From: Acanthosepion pharaonis
Lineage: Eukaryota > Mollusca > Cephalopoda > Sepiida > Sepiidae
Direction: 5' to 3'
DNA: 64,000 nucleotides
NCBI GenBank assembly: GCA_903632075.3
Contig: CAHIKZ030000130.1
Span: 388,501 to 452,500 of the forward strand
Shown: in pieces, positions 22,603 to 33,384 of the stretch
Layout of the letters: every line of letters starts with the position of its first letter
How positions within the stretch are numbered: the stretch's first letter is position 1
The notes under the pieces: model-generated
What the model was told of the DNA's origin: nothing
Seen by the model: the letters and a program-made list of their open reading frames with translations, nothing else
Databases searched by the model: none
Program-made: the position numbers and the translations under genes

Positions 22603-23006
22603 TCTTTCTTTACATAAATTGTTAAACCCAATTACAGCCTCTTTCGATTTACTTCCCTCTCCCTCTCTCTTCTTGCTGTAACACTCATTTGTATATATCT
22701 CTATTACTGTTTTCTGTCTCCTCTTTCTTTTTCCTTTTTCTTTTCTCCCTACTCCCCTCCCATTTCTATATATCATTTCCGTTAAGTTAACCATCTAAAT
22801 AGGTCAAGGTCTGGTTACGCCCCCTACCCCAATATAAAGTACACTTGAGAGAGATATGAAATTAACCCCTCCCTATACTCTACCATGTCTCTTTAACTAT
22901 GCCTCTCACACCCCCTGTTAAATTACAAAAACTTACACTACCCATCAATTTTAATCTCATTTTTCGTTTCATTTCGTTGTTGGAAGTGCTATCTGATGAT
23001 CCGGCG

Positions 23007-23388
23007 TCCTTTTAATAGGACTCTGGTGAAATAAATTATTATAATGGTACCTTAAAGTGGTCTGTTTTTCTTTTAAATATTAGCTCTGGATTTACATTGA
23101 GCTCTCAGGATTTCATCCTCCTTGGGATTACTCATACGGCCAAGTTCTTCATAAATTAACTATATATATATATATATATGCAGAAAGCCGGACAAATAAC
23201 TATTCAATGGTTGAATTGTTAATGTCTTTTATATAGCAGAAAAGAATAGTATGGAAAAGAAACGGGTTACAGAAAAGAAAAGTAATTGACGAAAAAAAAA
23301 ACCATACACTGGATTCTAGACAGAGATTCCTTTTAATAGGACTCTGGTGAAATAAATTATTATAATGGTACCTTAAAGTGGTCTGTTT
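23007..23388. repeat. 60-bp direct repeat pair (23007-23066, 23327-23388)
   Basis: Both copies run from 'ccttttaataggactctggtg' through 'ggtaccttaaagtggtctg' to a T run. One lies in the insertion within the right arm and the other just outside the arm. The second ends in a (TA)n tract (23395-23442). Confidence 0.85.
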
Positions 23389-23390
23389 TT

Positions 23391-23442
<52 letters not shown>

Positions 23443-23445
<3 letters not shown>

Positions 23446-24305
23446 GTGCATTCTAAATTTCTTAGCACAAACTCTCCAGCCGTGTCTACATCTTCAGTCG
23501 ACCGTGAATGGATGAACATTACTTCTGTTTTCTGGATCAAACCAGACACAATGTGGGCAGGAAGCAGGATTAAACCAGTGGACCGGTCGAATAATCTACG
23601 GATGCTCGGGGACCTACAACCACTCACTTAAGTTCGGTTAGGAACGAGTAGACACCTCAACCCAGAGAATAAGACGTCGGAGGTTGAGGGGCTGGGGCGA
23701 AAGTGTGAGAAAAGGTTTAAGTTGTTAAATCTGAAAGCAAAAGAAAAAAAATTAGACGCTTAAATTTAATTCACGTTTAAAATCGATCCAAGTTATTGGA
23801 ACACCCTTTAATCCTAGACCTAGTTAATTAAACTCACGACCCATTCATTCCTTACAATTTACACATTCATCACTCGTCCATCACAATTCAATCCTGCAAG
23901 TACCACAATAGCACATATTCACAGTGAACCTACAACCCTGTGATGTCAAATCTCACAGTTCATAATTTTTTCTTTAATAGAATTTTTATATAATTTTGTA
24001 ATCATGAAATGAGCTGGTGGACCCACAAACAAACTAAAAATATAACAAAATCAAACTAAAACGTAATAGATGTTATTAAACCCGTCCACCCCTAAAATGT
24101 AATAAGAGTGGACGTTGTATTCTGCCGTTCGAGAGAATCAAGAAGCACACCCACGAATGGAGTGTGAAGGAAATATAAATGACTGGTTGGGAAAATGAAA
24201 GACTGATCCAGTCAAGACGAAAAGGAGACAAAAACAAACTGGGGAGGTTGGGAATCTCGATATGGATCATAACAAAAAAGAAGGCCGCGAACAACACTTA
24301 TTCAT
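23443..24305. other. No gene recognised
   Basis: Two overlapping frames on opposite strands (23373-23631) have no recognisable domain. The remainder is unassigned, moderately AT-rich sequence. Confidence 0.4.
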
Positions 24306-24309
24306 ATTA

Positions 24310-25130
24310 ACTAGGTTAAACAGTGTCTAACTTAACCAAGGGAGGGTTCACAGGAAAGCGCTCCGTTGCGTCAAAGGGGACTTTAAAAAAAAAAAAAGAA
24401 AATCAAGGCTAGCTCCGTTCACACGAACTAGGCTCGCCATAGTTACCCACCTTTCGCTGAAATCTGTCCATAACTTTCTAAGTTCTGATCTTCATCTTGA
24501 GCTCATGCCCAAAGAATCCGACCAGAACCTGATATGAATAACGTTCGCATTGCAAGATTCCCTCCATCCGCGACATCCACGCCACCATACTTGCTACGGA
24601 TAGCAATGTGTAAAACACCATCCGTTTCACGGGGGCGACACATTATCGCACATGTATGCGAGGTCAATGGACACGAGCTACTTGGGATCGATACGAGCCG
24701 TCAACTCGCCGACATAGTCCCAGAACGGGCGCACCCGAGGACAGTGGTAGAAGGCGGGCGAAGCTGTTTCCTCTAAACCAAGGTCATACTAATGACAGTC
24801 GGGCAAATCCATCCAACCTCATCTGACGGCTACGTCATTGAGACATAGACCGTTCCGAATCAATCGCCAGGTAAGCGAAAACTCAGGGTTGCTGAGATAA
24901 TCCGCCGTTGGCACCGTAAAGCGCCTTCCTTCGGTCTCTGAAGCGAGGAATTACAGCCAATCGATAATGGGATAAGAACTCTCTACATTTTACGGACAAC
25001 TGCTGTCGAAGCCGAGTCCGGACCGCTGCTCCGACCTTTGACTGTACTTCGGACCAATTTTTCTTCAGCTGGAGACTGGTCAGGAGTTGAACAAAAACTA
25101 AAAGTGTTGAGAAAACAGACAAACAAAAAA
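24310..25130 (-). pseudogene. Non-LTR retrotransposon ORF2 C-terminal region, decayed
   Basis: The minus strand carries, across several frames, 'RLRQQLSVKCREFLSHYRL', 'PEFSLTWRLIRNGLCLND' and 'YHCPRVRPFWDYVGEL', then 'FWSDSLGMSSR' and 'FSERWVTMASLV'. The His-Cys-Pro-Arg-Val block resembles the post-RT zinc-knuckle-like segment of TX1/L1-type LINEs. Stops and frameshifts are frequent. The G+C content is higher than the surroundings, as expected for a coding fossil. The family is from memory and unsearched. Confidence 0.55.
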
Positions 25131-27700
25131 GTAAAACAAAAAAAGATGGAGATATTTATTCTATCAAGAACATCTATCGTGTAGAGAAAATCTCAAGGAA
25201 TGTCCTTAAGAGTCTCTGTAAATAATAAATCTTAACTTTACTCTGTTGGTGAATTAGCAAGTGAGTAAGGTGCACTGTCCACACCATGTATGTCAATTGC
25301 ATGGAGTGCTAACTTTAGTGTCCTGTCGCGACATCGGCCTGAAATGAAAGAGAACTAGCCTCTTCCAGTACGCAGGCACTGAGTTATTTTCTTCTTATGC
25401 ATGCTGAAAAGGGGTTACATCGGCTAATTGGGTTTTCCATGCACGTCTGTTTATGTTGTAGAGTAGTTTCACAGTGGAGGCTTGTATTTCACTAAGTCGG
25501 TTCTAAAAAAGGTTCGACGTACAAAACGTTCGGAACTTGAAATAATATTTAATGACGCAGCAATCTAGTTGTGGTGTTTGATACTTTAATGTCCGACATC
25601 GACTGACTCACCAACTCCACTGATCCCTCTGGCGACTGCTACTACTACTTATTATATCTGGGAGAGTCTATTTACAATAGAATAGGTATGTTCTAGTATA
25701 ACAGTTTAATAAAAGTCTAAAAAAATGTCTGCTACAACTTTAAACATCCAGAAAAAAAAAAACTATTTCAAAATCAATTTTTTTTTACTGTTGTTGTTGT
25801 TGCTGCTGTTAAAGTTTTTAGTGATATAATAAAATGTCATTATTTTTTTGGGGGAAATTAATATTTATTTTGATCCACTCAATTTTTAATGGTCGTATTT
25901 GTTTTTAATGCAAAGGTTGCAATAAAAATTAAAAATGATAAACGATAAAAAGTAATAAAGTTGAATTAAAATAAAACAGTTAAATTTTATTGTAATTTAT
26001 ATAAAAATCAGCATTGAAGAAAATGGCAACTTGCCTCATCAGAACAAGTGGCAGCAAGTGTTATCTGCCAGTGAAAAAAGGAAGGCTCATGCAACTTCTC
26101 GTTTTACATAGAGAACATCATGTAAATTTTCTGTTCCAACTCAACCAATCATTGACTTTCAGACTTGCATATGTTATAACGAATGTATGGTTGCAAAGGA
26201 AAGAACAAACAAGGATTAAAATTTCAACAATGTGTATTGCTCAAGTGTGAAGAATATATACATAGTTGTATAAAAAGGCAGCAAAATTGTTAATATGCAG
26301 CTCTTTAGTTATCATTGGTAAAGGAAACAATTGTCAGTGAGGCTGGAAGTTGACCAGTTTGCTGGGTTGGCTGACCAAGGTCACAGTAGTGATGATGAGA
26401 GAGACCTGAGAGGATTAATGAAGCCAAGTGGGGGTATTGTTTGCAGGATTGACGTATGCATTTCTTCAGGATTGAAATCGACACTGGTAAGGTGTGTGGA
26501 TTGGTGTGTGGTTGTGAGAAGAGATTGAGACAAACTTCTTGTTTCTGGCAGGGTTTATTCATGGTAAGGTGCATTGCAGGTTGATTGACTGAGATGGTGA
26601 TGACGATTGAGGCCTGGAGTGTAATAGTGAAGCTTGATCGAGCAGAAAGTATTTGTTGGATTCTGGTTGAATGGGAAATCAAACAAAAATATGTGATGAT
26701 GACAAACCATCCAGTGGTCTATGTTACAGAAGCATTTGAGATCGAGATATCCCTTTCTACATGTGTATCCATAGCACAACACCTTCAAAAACGTTAAGAT
26801 CATACACACTAAATATCTAAAACTTTGTCCTTTCTGATAACAAAAATACTTATCTATAATTCTCATGTATGTATGTGTGTATGCATATGTGTGTGTGTGT
26901 GTGAGTGGATGTTGTTTATGCATTTCCACAGTTCTCATCAGATTTCGATTAAAGTTTTTTGTTTGGTAGATAATTCTTCAGAGCCGGTTTTGAGTCCAAA
27001 TAGGCTGGAAAAAATTACAACCTTGAAGGTGACAAATTGAAAAAACTCATTTTTTACACTTTGCGCAAAAATCAAAGGCAAAATTTAATGTCTGTAAAAA
27101 ACAGCGTACAGTCAATTTAGAGAGTTGAAATCTAACGCAAAAGATTATTAGAATTATAAAAAATAGATTATAAATAAAAATTATCGTATATTATTATTAT
27201 TATGATGGTCAATGGGAGAGGTTCCTTCTTTGCAAGATTGAGAGTGCAAAAATGGTTCATTTCAGGGTCACCCCCCCCATTCAAATTGTTAACCCCCACA
27301 TTTGGGGATGTGCCTCAGTTGCACCCAATTGTTGTTACTAATATTGATTTTCAGGTGGGCTCACTTTAAACACAAACTGCTCCAATTGGATGGCAAAAGT
27401 TCCCAGTAATGAAACACCCGGGTGAAGACAGGTTATACTGCAAGTTAACTGCTAAAATGCAAATGTGCAGAAAATTTTTAAATGATTTAATTGTAACTAG
27501 TAAGACCCGTGGAAATTTCACAGTTTTCCCATTTAAATTTTCTGATGAAACTTAATTCTTAAGTTAATTAATGAAGAAGCTCATGGTAAGTTCTACAACA
27601 ATAAAATATTTATAGAATTTCCCCTATAGCATCATTAAATATTTGAGATTAACAACTTTAACAAAATATTGCAATAACAATAAGAACACCGTCGAAACGG
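25131..27700. other. No gene recognised
   Basis: Short frames (26014-26938) on both strands lack domains, signal peptides or repeat matches. There are TGC/TTG trinucleotide tracts at about 25786-25809 and a TG tract at 26875-26902. 'ctagtaagacccgtggaaat' near 27499 could be a transposon end but has no partner. Confidence 0.4.
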
Positions 27701-28170
27701 TTAAGTGTAACTGTCTCTTCTACTCAAACAGCTTCTTCTCTCACACTTCTCATCTGTGGAACTCCCTTCCTCTTGTTTCCCTGATAACCATAATCTTCAA
27801 ATATTCAAGTGTAATGTCAATCGACATCATCTGATACCTTGATCTTGTTCCTTGTCCTTCTCTTTATCCTCTCCCCAAACACACCTCTTTACTCTTGCTC
27901 TCTACTCTCTGTAACCCCTTAATCGTTTCAACAGTGTAGCCATCTTATCTACTCAGCTTCTTCTCTCGCACTTCCCGTCTGTGGAACTCCCTTCCTCTTA
28001 ATTGCTTTCCTGATAACTAGAATCTTTGAATATTCAAGTGTCAATCGACATCTTCTGATACCTGTCCTTCTCTTTATCTTCTCCCTAAACACACATCTCT
28101 ACCCTCTGTAACCCCTTTGCACGTTAGTGGCCCTCCCACCTTGCTTAGGGTGAAATGCTTAAAAAAAAAA
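27700..28170 (+). pseudogene. LINE 3' ends in tandem (two copies)
   Basis: 'FFSHTSHLWNSLPL' (27731-27780) and the related 'FFSRTSRLWNSLPL' (27965-28000) are the terminal motif of the Jockey/CR1-like LINE seen at 3.8, 34.9 and 61.9 kb. Each is followed by 'atattcaagtgt...caatcgacatc' and a T-rich 3' UTR. The second ends 'ccttgcttagggtgaaatgc' plus poly(A) at 28159-28174. A similar tail is at 55150-55180. Confidence 0.6.
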
Positions 28171-28735
28171 AAAAAGAAATATGAATGCTGGTTGTTATTT
28201 TAAGAAGTGGGTAATAATGAAAAGATTTGAAATTGATAACCTTTTCGATTTCACTGAAACAGCCGTTAAACACTTCTTTCTTTCAGTTTCTCACTGAAAT
28301 CAAATAGTGTCTTCTCCTCTCCCTCCATGTGATCAAAATGGAATAGTCCATTATTTATGAGGTGTTGACAGGAAGTAAAGTCGTGCTAACGGATGAAAGG
28401 AGGGGCAAAGTTATACACTTCTATTTTCACTTATTTCTTTCTAGCCAAATACCCATCTTTTGAACATTACTCTTAATCATAATTTTAAAATGATTCAGAC
28501 GACAATTTTATTTAATTTTTGATGATTGTTTTACTTTGTTTCTGTCATTTGATACTGCACATCTGAAAAACAGCGTATTTATCATGGTTGCCATTGCTTC
28601 CCAGCCTTTTGACTTGGTGAGGTTCGAATAATTTTAAGCCAATTTTTGGCCGATTTTTCCATGACATTGCCATTAAACCCACTTTAAATCTTGATCTTGT
28701 GTCACATACAGTAGCACTGTAGGCAGACTGAAAAA
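28171..28735. other. No gene recognised
   Basis: AT-rich sequence without recognisable coding or repeat content. A 'tctttcttt...cactgaaat' stretch with 'caaat...tgtcttctcctctcc' and 'gaagtaa' (28275-28380) recurs, altered, at 28820-28930 on the other side of the U2 fragment. Confidence 0.4.
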
Positions 28736-28737
28736 TA

Positions 28738-28803
28738 AACGCTTCTCGGCTTTTTGGTTAGATCAAAGTGTAGTATTTGTTCTTATCAGCTTAATCTGAT
28801 TCT
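28738..28803 (+). pseudogene. U2 snRNA 5' fragment (retroposed pseudogene)
   Basis: The stretch from 'aacgcttctcggctttttgg' through 'gtagtatttgttcttatcag' to 'cttaatctgat' follows the first ~65 nt of U2 snRNA. This covers the 5' stem-loop and the branch-point recognition region (GTAGTA retained). Several substitutions and a shifted A are present, and everything after stem IIa is missing. It cannot encode a working U2. Truncation after the 5' region is typical of LINE template-switch products. Confidence 0.8.
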
Positions 28804-29029
28804 CTATCTCTCCACTTCTATCTTTCTTTCATTTTCTTACTGAAACCAACTAATGTCTTTTCCCCCTCTTTTCACATGATCAAAACACAGAATAATCCAT
28901 TATTTACGAGGTACTGATAGGAAGTAATGGTCATGCTAACGAAAAGAGTGACAAACATAATTATAATAGGATTACATACCTGTAACGTCATTCACCTGAG
29001 GTGGGTTGAGCCGGCTCCAATATTGGAGT

Positions 29030-29420
29030 TTCATGGGAATTTGGAATTCACAAGCAGTCCCCAACCCGCATGTATAGCACATAAGATTTGATTATAGTGG
29101 TAAAGGTTTCGTGCAGGACCATCCACACTTTTTGAAGGGCTGATTACAGAGACCTGGTGCACTACATGCCACAAGGTCCCCAAACGACCCTCAGCAGGTT
29201 TTGAATTCAGAGTTTTTTCTTCTCCTAGACCGGTTGCCATCCAAGGCTATAGAACCCAGTCTGTCCTGCTATTTACCCATAGCTGGAGGGAGAAGAAGAG
29301 GATTCACACCTTTCCCAAGGGTATTAGCACGTAAGTGAATGTAATGGATTCGACTGGAATTCAAACTCGGCTCTCTGATTCCTCACTCTGAGCAGCTATC
29401 CATTACTCCACCATGCCTCC
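29030..29420 (-). mobile_element. tRNA-derived SINE
   Basis: On the minus strand the head 'ggaggcatggtggagtaatg' leads to a box-B-like 'gagtttgaattcc', then 'cccttgggaaaggtgtgaat' and 'agctatgggtaaatagcagg'. The 3' body includes 'ctgaattcaaaacctgc' and 'ggtgcaccaggtctctg...'. The tail differs from the copy at 59.8 kb. The 69-residue minus frame here is a by-product. Confidence 0.8.
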
Positions 29421-29905
29421 TTTATATAGTTATACATGAAAAATAGTAGCACAAGACTTAATCTCATGCATTTAACATTTGACAGCTGATTTGGTCTGAT
29501 TTGGCTAGTGCGTATGAACATTGGCTCTTCTTCCATGGTCTTTTTACTTGTTTCTATAGATGTAGTTTTGAAGCTCAAACCAGACACCTGGTTCATGCTC
29601 ATGGTGCAGCTTCTTCCAGTCGAATGCTTGTGGCATAATACAAGGAAAATAATTCTTTTGCTGGATTGTTTACCTAAGAAATAAAACCATGAGCTGTAAT
29701 TGTAGCAGCCGGCAAATTTTATTCTGTTGCAATTTTCTATCTTAATCCTGTTTTTATTTATATTTTATCAAAGACAATCAATTTTTCTAGCTTTCCTAAC
29801 AGATTTCAACATTAAATAATCCTCTTAAACCAACTGACTTGTGATCAATCTTTCGTTATCATAAATCAGCAACAATCAAATTAATGGGTTCAGATATAAA
29901 AGTTA
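29421..29905. other. No gene recognised
   Basis: The 68-residue minus frame (29396-29602) begins within the SINE head and has no domain. Nothing else is seen. Confidence 0.4.
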
Positions 29906-29906
29906 T

Positions 29907-30347
29907 GAGGCACGGTGGAGTAATGGATAGCGGCTTGGATTGAGGAATCGGAGAGCCGAGTTCGAATTCCAGTCAAATCCATTACATTCACTTACGTGCT
30001 AATACCCTTGGGAAAGGTGTGAATCCTCTTCTTCTCCCTCCAGCTATGGGTAAATAGCAGGACAGACTGGGTTCTATAGCCTTGGATGGCAACTGGTCTA
30101 GGAGAAGGAAAACTCTGAATTCAAAACCTGCAGAGGGCGAATGGAGTCTCCCTGAGCCTTGGTTGGCAATCCATTTAGTGATGGTGTCACGATAAAAACA
30201 CCCTTGATAGCCCTAGCGAAGCATCAAGAATTCAGCTATTTGACAAGATTACGAACTACACCAATCAAAGTATTAGCTATGACAGATAAGGAATACTGGA
30301 AAGGTGTAGTGAGTTCAATCTCGGCTGAGGCCGCAAGATGATGATAA
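29907..30347 (+). mobile_element. tRNA-derived SINE, near full length
   Basis: It starts 'gaggcacggtggagtaatgg', with box-B-like 'gagttcgaattcc' about 45 bp later. It continues through the shared body to 'ctgaggccgcaagatgatga'. About 70 bp of the body present at 60000-60070 are missing. The GATGAT tail is the likely priming end for a LINE reverse transcriptase. Confidence 0.85.
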
Positions 30348-30889
30348 AAGTTATCTTGCTTTAACTTTCTGCGTTTTGAATTTTTGAAGGACTGAACAAA
30401 CTTGATGCAATGAAGACAATTTAAATGCTTTCGGTGAAGCCAGTTTTCAGACAAATGACATTCAGTTATGAACCAGACCTCACTCAATAACATCTCACTA
30501 CCAACTGAGTAACTACACTAGAGAGTAACTGTTTACTCATGTGCCGTATGGTCCTCTCTGATTGAATGTCAAGTTACATTAAGACACACATCTAGTTCCT
30601 GACATAATTAAAATGGCTGGATACTTTTGCGACAGACCTCCTATGCACAAACAATTCTCCAGAGCTTATACTTTTAACAAGTTTCTGAAAAAAAAAAAAA
30701 AAAAAACGGAAGCAAACTTGTAAACATCTCATTACTTGGGTTCACTTCAGTGTGTATTGTCATCTATTAAAATTTACAAAAATAAGCAAACATTCATATG
30801 TAAATGTGATGGTGTGCAATGTCAAGTTGTGAGGCAGAACAGCAAGTATAACCTAAGAAAATAGCAAAGTACAATTTTCCAAGAAATCT
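30348..30889. other. 3' flank of the zinc-finger gene
   Basis: An A-run lies at 30688-30706. No canonical AATAAA is evident on the minus strand within ~300 bp of the zinc-finger stop, so the 3' end of that transcript is not placed. Confidence 0.3.
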
Positions 30890-32356
30890 TTATGCCACAT
30901 GTGTCTGCATATGCTGTTTTAAAAATGAGTTCCGAGAAAATGAACCACCACAAACCTCACAAGTAAATGGCTTCTCTCCTGTGTGTGTTCGCATATGTTC
31001 CTTTAAATTTGACTTCAAAGAGAAAGCAGAGTCACAAACCTCACAGGAAAATGGTTTCTCTCCCGTGTGTGTCAGCATGTGTCTTTTTAAATGTGAACTA
31101 TGTGAAAATGCAGCTTCACAGATTTTACAAGCAAATGGCCTTTCTCCTGTATGTCTACGTATGTGTTCTTTTAAATGTGAATTCCTTGAAAAAGCAACTC
31201 CACATATTTCACATGCAAAAGGTCTTTCTCCAGTGTGAGTCCGCATATGATCTTTCAGATGAGAACTTGTAGAAAATTTTGATTCACAAATTTCACAAGA
31301 ATATGGTTTATTTCCAATATGTATTTTTTTATGCTGTTTCAAACGTAAAGAGGTTGAAAATTTTGATTCACAATCATCACAAGAAAATGGTTTTTCTCCT
31401 CTATGTGTTTGCATATGTTCTTTTAAATGAGTACTTCTGGAAAATGCAGATCCACAAATTTTACAAGGAAATGGTTTTTCTCCAGCATGTCGAAGCATAT
31501 GTTGCTTCAGTGTTTGTTTACACGAAAGTTCAGCACTACAAAGTTCACAAGGAAATGTCTTTCCTCCTGTGTGTGTCTGCATGTGCCGTTTCAAATGTGC
31601 ATTAGTTGAAAATGCTGCTCCACAAACATCACAAAAGAATATTTTCTCTCCAGTGTGAGTTCTAATATGAAGTTTTAGATCTGAACTGCGGGAAAATGCT
31701 GATCCACAAACTTCACAAGAAAAGGGCTTCTCTCTGGTGTGTATATGCATATGCCGTTTTAAATGTGTACTCAGTGTAAATTCAGATCCACAAAATTCAC
31801 AAGAATATGGTTTTTCTCCCGTATGTGTTCGCATGTGCTGTTTTAAATTGGACTTTGATGAAAACTTAGCAGAACAAATTTCACAACAAAATGGCTTCTC
31901 TCCTGTGTGTGTTAACATATGTTCCTTTAATTTGGAACTGAAAGTGAAAGCAGAATCACAGATTTCACAAGTGTACGGTTTCTCCGCAGTATGTGCCCGT
32001 ATATGTCTTTTCAAGTTTGAACTATGTGAAAATCTAGATCCACAAACCTCACAAGAAAATGCTCTCTTCTCAGTATGTGTTTGCATGTGGCTTTTCAAAT
32101 GTTCATGCTTTAAAAATGCTGCGCCACACACTTCGCAAGTGTATGATATCTCACCAGAGTGTATTTGCATATGTTTTATACAAGACTCATTTGAAACTGC
32201 TGCGCCACAAACTTCACAAGAAACGCTTTTCTTGTTCCCATGAACTTCCATGTGAATTTCCATCTCCAAAGAGGAGGGAAGAGCCAGTTTACAGATTTCA
32301 CAAACGAATGGTTTTTTCTCCTTGTCAGGCATAACATCTTCTGATGAAAGCTGCAT
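30890..32356 (-). CDS. C2H2 zinc-finger protein, 17 tandem fingers
   Basis: A 488-residue protein made almost entirely of 28-residue C2H2 units, from Cys19 to His486, followed by only two residues. Sixteen units fit Cys-x2-Cys-x12-His-x3-His. Finger 2 has x11 and lacks the core aromatic, so it is probably degenerate. Linkers are mostly TGEKP/TGERP type. The N-terminal 16 residues are acidic/basic, with no KRAB, SCAN, BTB or ZAD domain. It probably binds DNA in the nucleus; the target is unknown. The start is supported by an in-frame stop 40 bp upstream (32396-32398). The single-exon coding region and the lack of any effector domain match the large zinc-finger expansions of octopus genomes (family knowledge). 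Long plus-strand frames opposite it (31737-32243 and others) are antisense shadows. Confidence 0.95.
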   Translation of the reverse strand: MQLSSEDVMPDKEKKPFVCEICKLALPSSLEMEIHMEVHGNKKSVSCEVCGAAVSNESCIKHMQIHSGEISYTCEVCGAAFLKHEHLKSHMQTHTEKRAFSCEVCGSRFSHSSNLKRHIRAHTAEKPYTCEICDSAFTFSSKLKEHMLTHTGEKPFCCEICSAKFSSKSNLKQHMRTHTGEKPYSCEFCGSEFTLSTHLKRHMHIHTREKPFSCEVCGSAFSRSSDLKLHIRTHTGEKIFFCDVCGAAFSTNAHLKRHMQTHTGGKTFPCELCSAELSCKQTLKQHMLRHAGEKPFPCKICGSAFSRSTHLKEHMQTHRGEKPFSCDDCESKFSTSLRLKQHKKIHIGNKPYSCEICESKFSTSSHLKDHMRTHTGERPFACEICGVAFSRNSHLKEHIRRHTGERPFACKICEAAFSHSSHLKRHMLTHTGEKPFSCEVCDSAFSLKSNLKEHMRTHTGEKPFTCEVCGGSFSRNSFLKQHMQTHVA

Positions 32357-32446
32357 TATCTTTGAAAGAATATTTGAAGGCTTTTGATTTGATAGTTATG
32401 AAAATGTTGCAGACATATTTATAGCCTCTGCTCCATTCTGGACAAG
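32357..32446 (-). promoter_or_regulatory. 5' leader exon with splice acceptor and two uORFs
   Basis: On the minus strand a pyrimidine-rich 'ttgcttttcatttacag' ends at 32447, a good 3' splice site. This suggests that the leader continues in an upstream non-coding exon. The 90-base leader then holds two short upstream ORFs (5 and 6 sense codons, starting near 32434 and 32416), the second ending in the stop in frame with the main ORF. These could dampen translation of the zinc-finger protein. Inferred from sequence only. Confidence 0.45.
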
Positions 32447-32967
32447 CTGTAAATGAAAAGCAACAGAATTAACAATCTGAAGACACATTAAACCTCAAAT
32501 TTTTCTACATGATAGAAACAACCAATTGCTGTAACATTGGAACTTTTTCAAGAAATAATACAGTCTATAGAAAGCTAAAAATTCACTTGATAAAAAGCAC
32601 TAATTTTTTGCAATACTAAACGTTTTTTAAGTATAATTTATTCCTCATCCACCAAATATAAAATTGTGCAGATGGAGAAAACCAAGTCAGCAATGTTTAA
32701 CCTTTGTACCTGCAAAAGAAAAACTCTGTGTCAAAAGGACAGTTATTCCTTTGACACCGCTATTACTGGATACATTTCAGACAATCCAAAATTATCTTCT
32801 GGCTTTAAATAACCTGCAAATGTCATAAAAATCAAATAAAATCAATATTTTATTTTAAACACCCACTGAACAAAATGTGGTATGCTTATTCATTGCATGT
32901 AATCTATTTAAAACAGGAACAATGTAAGAATTTTTGGGAAATAATAATCATTTACTGATAAAGGTCC

Positions 32968-33110
32968 TACTAATTAACCCATAGTTGGGGGAGTAGCTAT
33001 GGATAAAAATAGCAGGACAGACTGGGTTTTATAGCCTTGGGTGGCAACTGGTCTAGGAGGAAAACTCTGAATTCAAAACCGTATGTAGCCCTGGCAAATC
33101 ACATGCTACA
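32968..33110 (+). mobile_element. SINE body fragment
   Basis: 'atagcaggacagactgggtt' followed by 'tatagccttgggtggcaact' and 'ggtctaggagg' is the central body of the tRNA SINE. The head is absent. It interrupts the 3' side of the minus-strand 5S/tRNA SINE at 33145-33357. Confidence 0.6.
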
Positions 33111-33144
33111 CAGTTAACAAAAGGATCATGGAATTCACACTGAC

Positions 33145-33357
33145 TCTTTCTCAAGGGTATTTGCACATAAGTGGATATAACAAACCTTACTAAGATTGAA
33201 ACTTGATTCTATGATTTCTAATTCTGAGCCATTATCAGTTAAACTACCCACACATCCAAGCACCTGGTATTCCCAAGCAGCCATTTATCTTGGTACTGAC
33301 CAGGCTCAACATTGCTTAGTTTTAGTGATCGAACAAGAACTGATGTTTCAAAATGAG
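33145..33357 (-). mobile_element. Chimeric 5S-rRNA/tRNA SINE, copy B
   Basis: The minus strand from about 33357 to 33260 resembles 5S rRNA, with 'aagcaatgttgagcctggtc' and 'aataccaggtgctt', but with more changes than copy A and box C damaged. The tRNA-like part (33190-33250) and 'cccttgagaaag' body follow. Its 3' part is split by the plus-strand SINE fragment. Confidence 0.65.
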
Positions 33358-33384
33358 ATAACCGAATGGATTTTTTATCCAACA

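Larger units (their letters stand above)
20147..23325. repeat. 3.2-kb inverted repeat with ~550-bp arms
   Basis: The left arm (20147-20703) and right arm (22611-23325) are inverse copies. Outer ends share 'tctagaatccagtgtatg'; the middle shares 'gtccggctttctgcatatat' and 'atgaaatcctgagagctcaa'; inner ends share 'gtaattgggtt' and 'caatttatgtaaag'. The right arm carries a ~215-bp insertion (about 22857-23075) whose last 60 bp recur just outside the arm at 23327-23388. The spacer is a TA/CATA-rich region with a MITE. Confidence 0.8.

Noticed and set aside
26305..26938. 125- and 127-residue minus frames
   Set aside because: No domain; plus-strand frames of similar length overlap them, and part reads a TG repeat. 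I could not support either as a gene.
31737..32243. 168-residue plus-strand frame and other frames at 30967-32334
   Set aside because: Antisense of the zinc-finger repeats; periodic because the sense strand is periodic.
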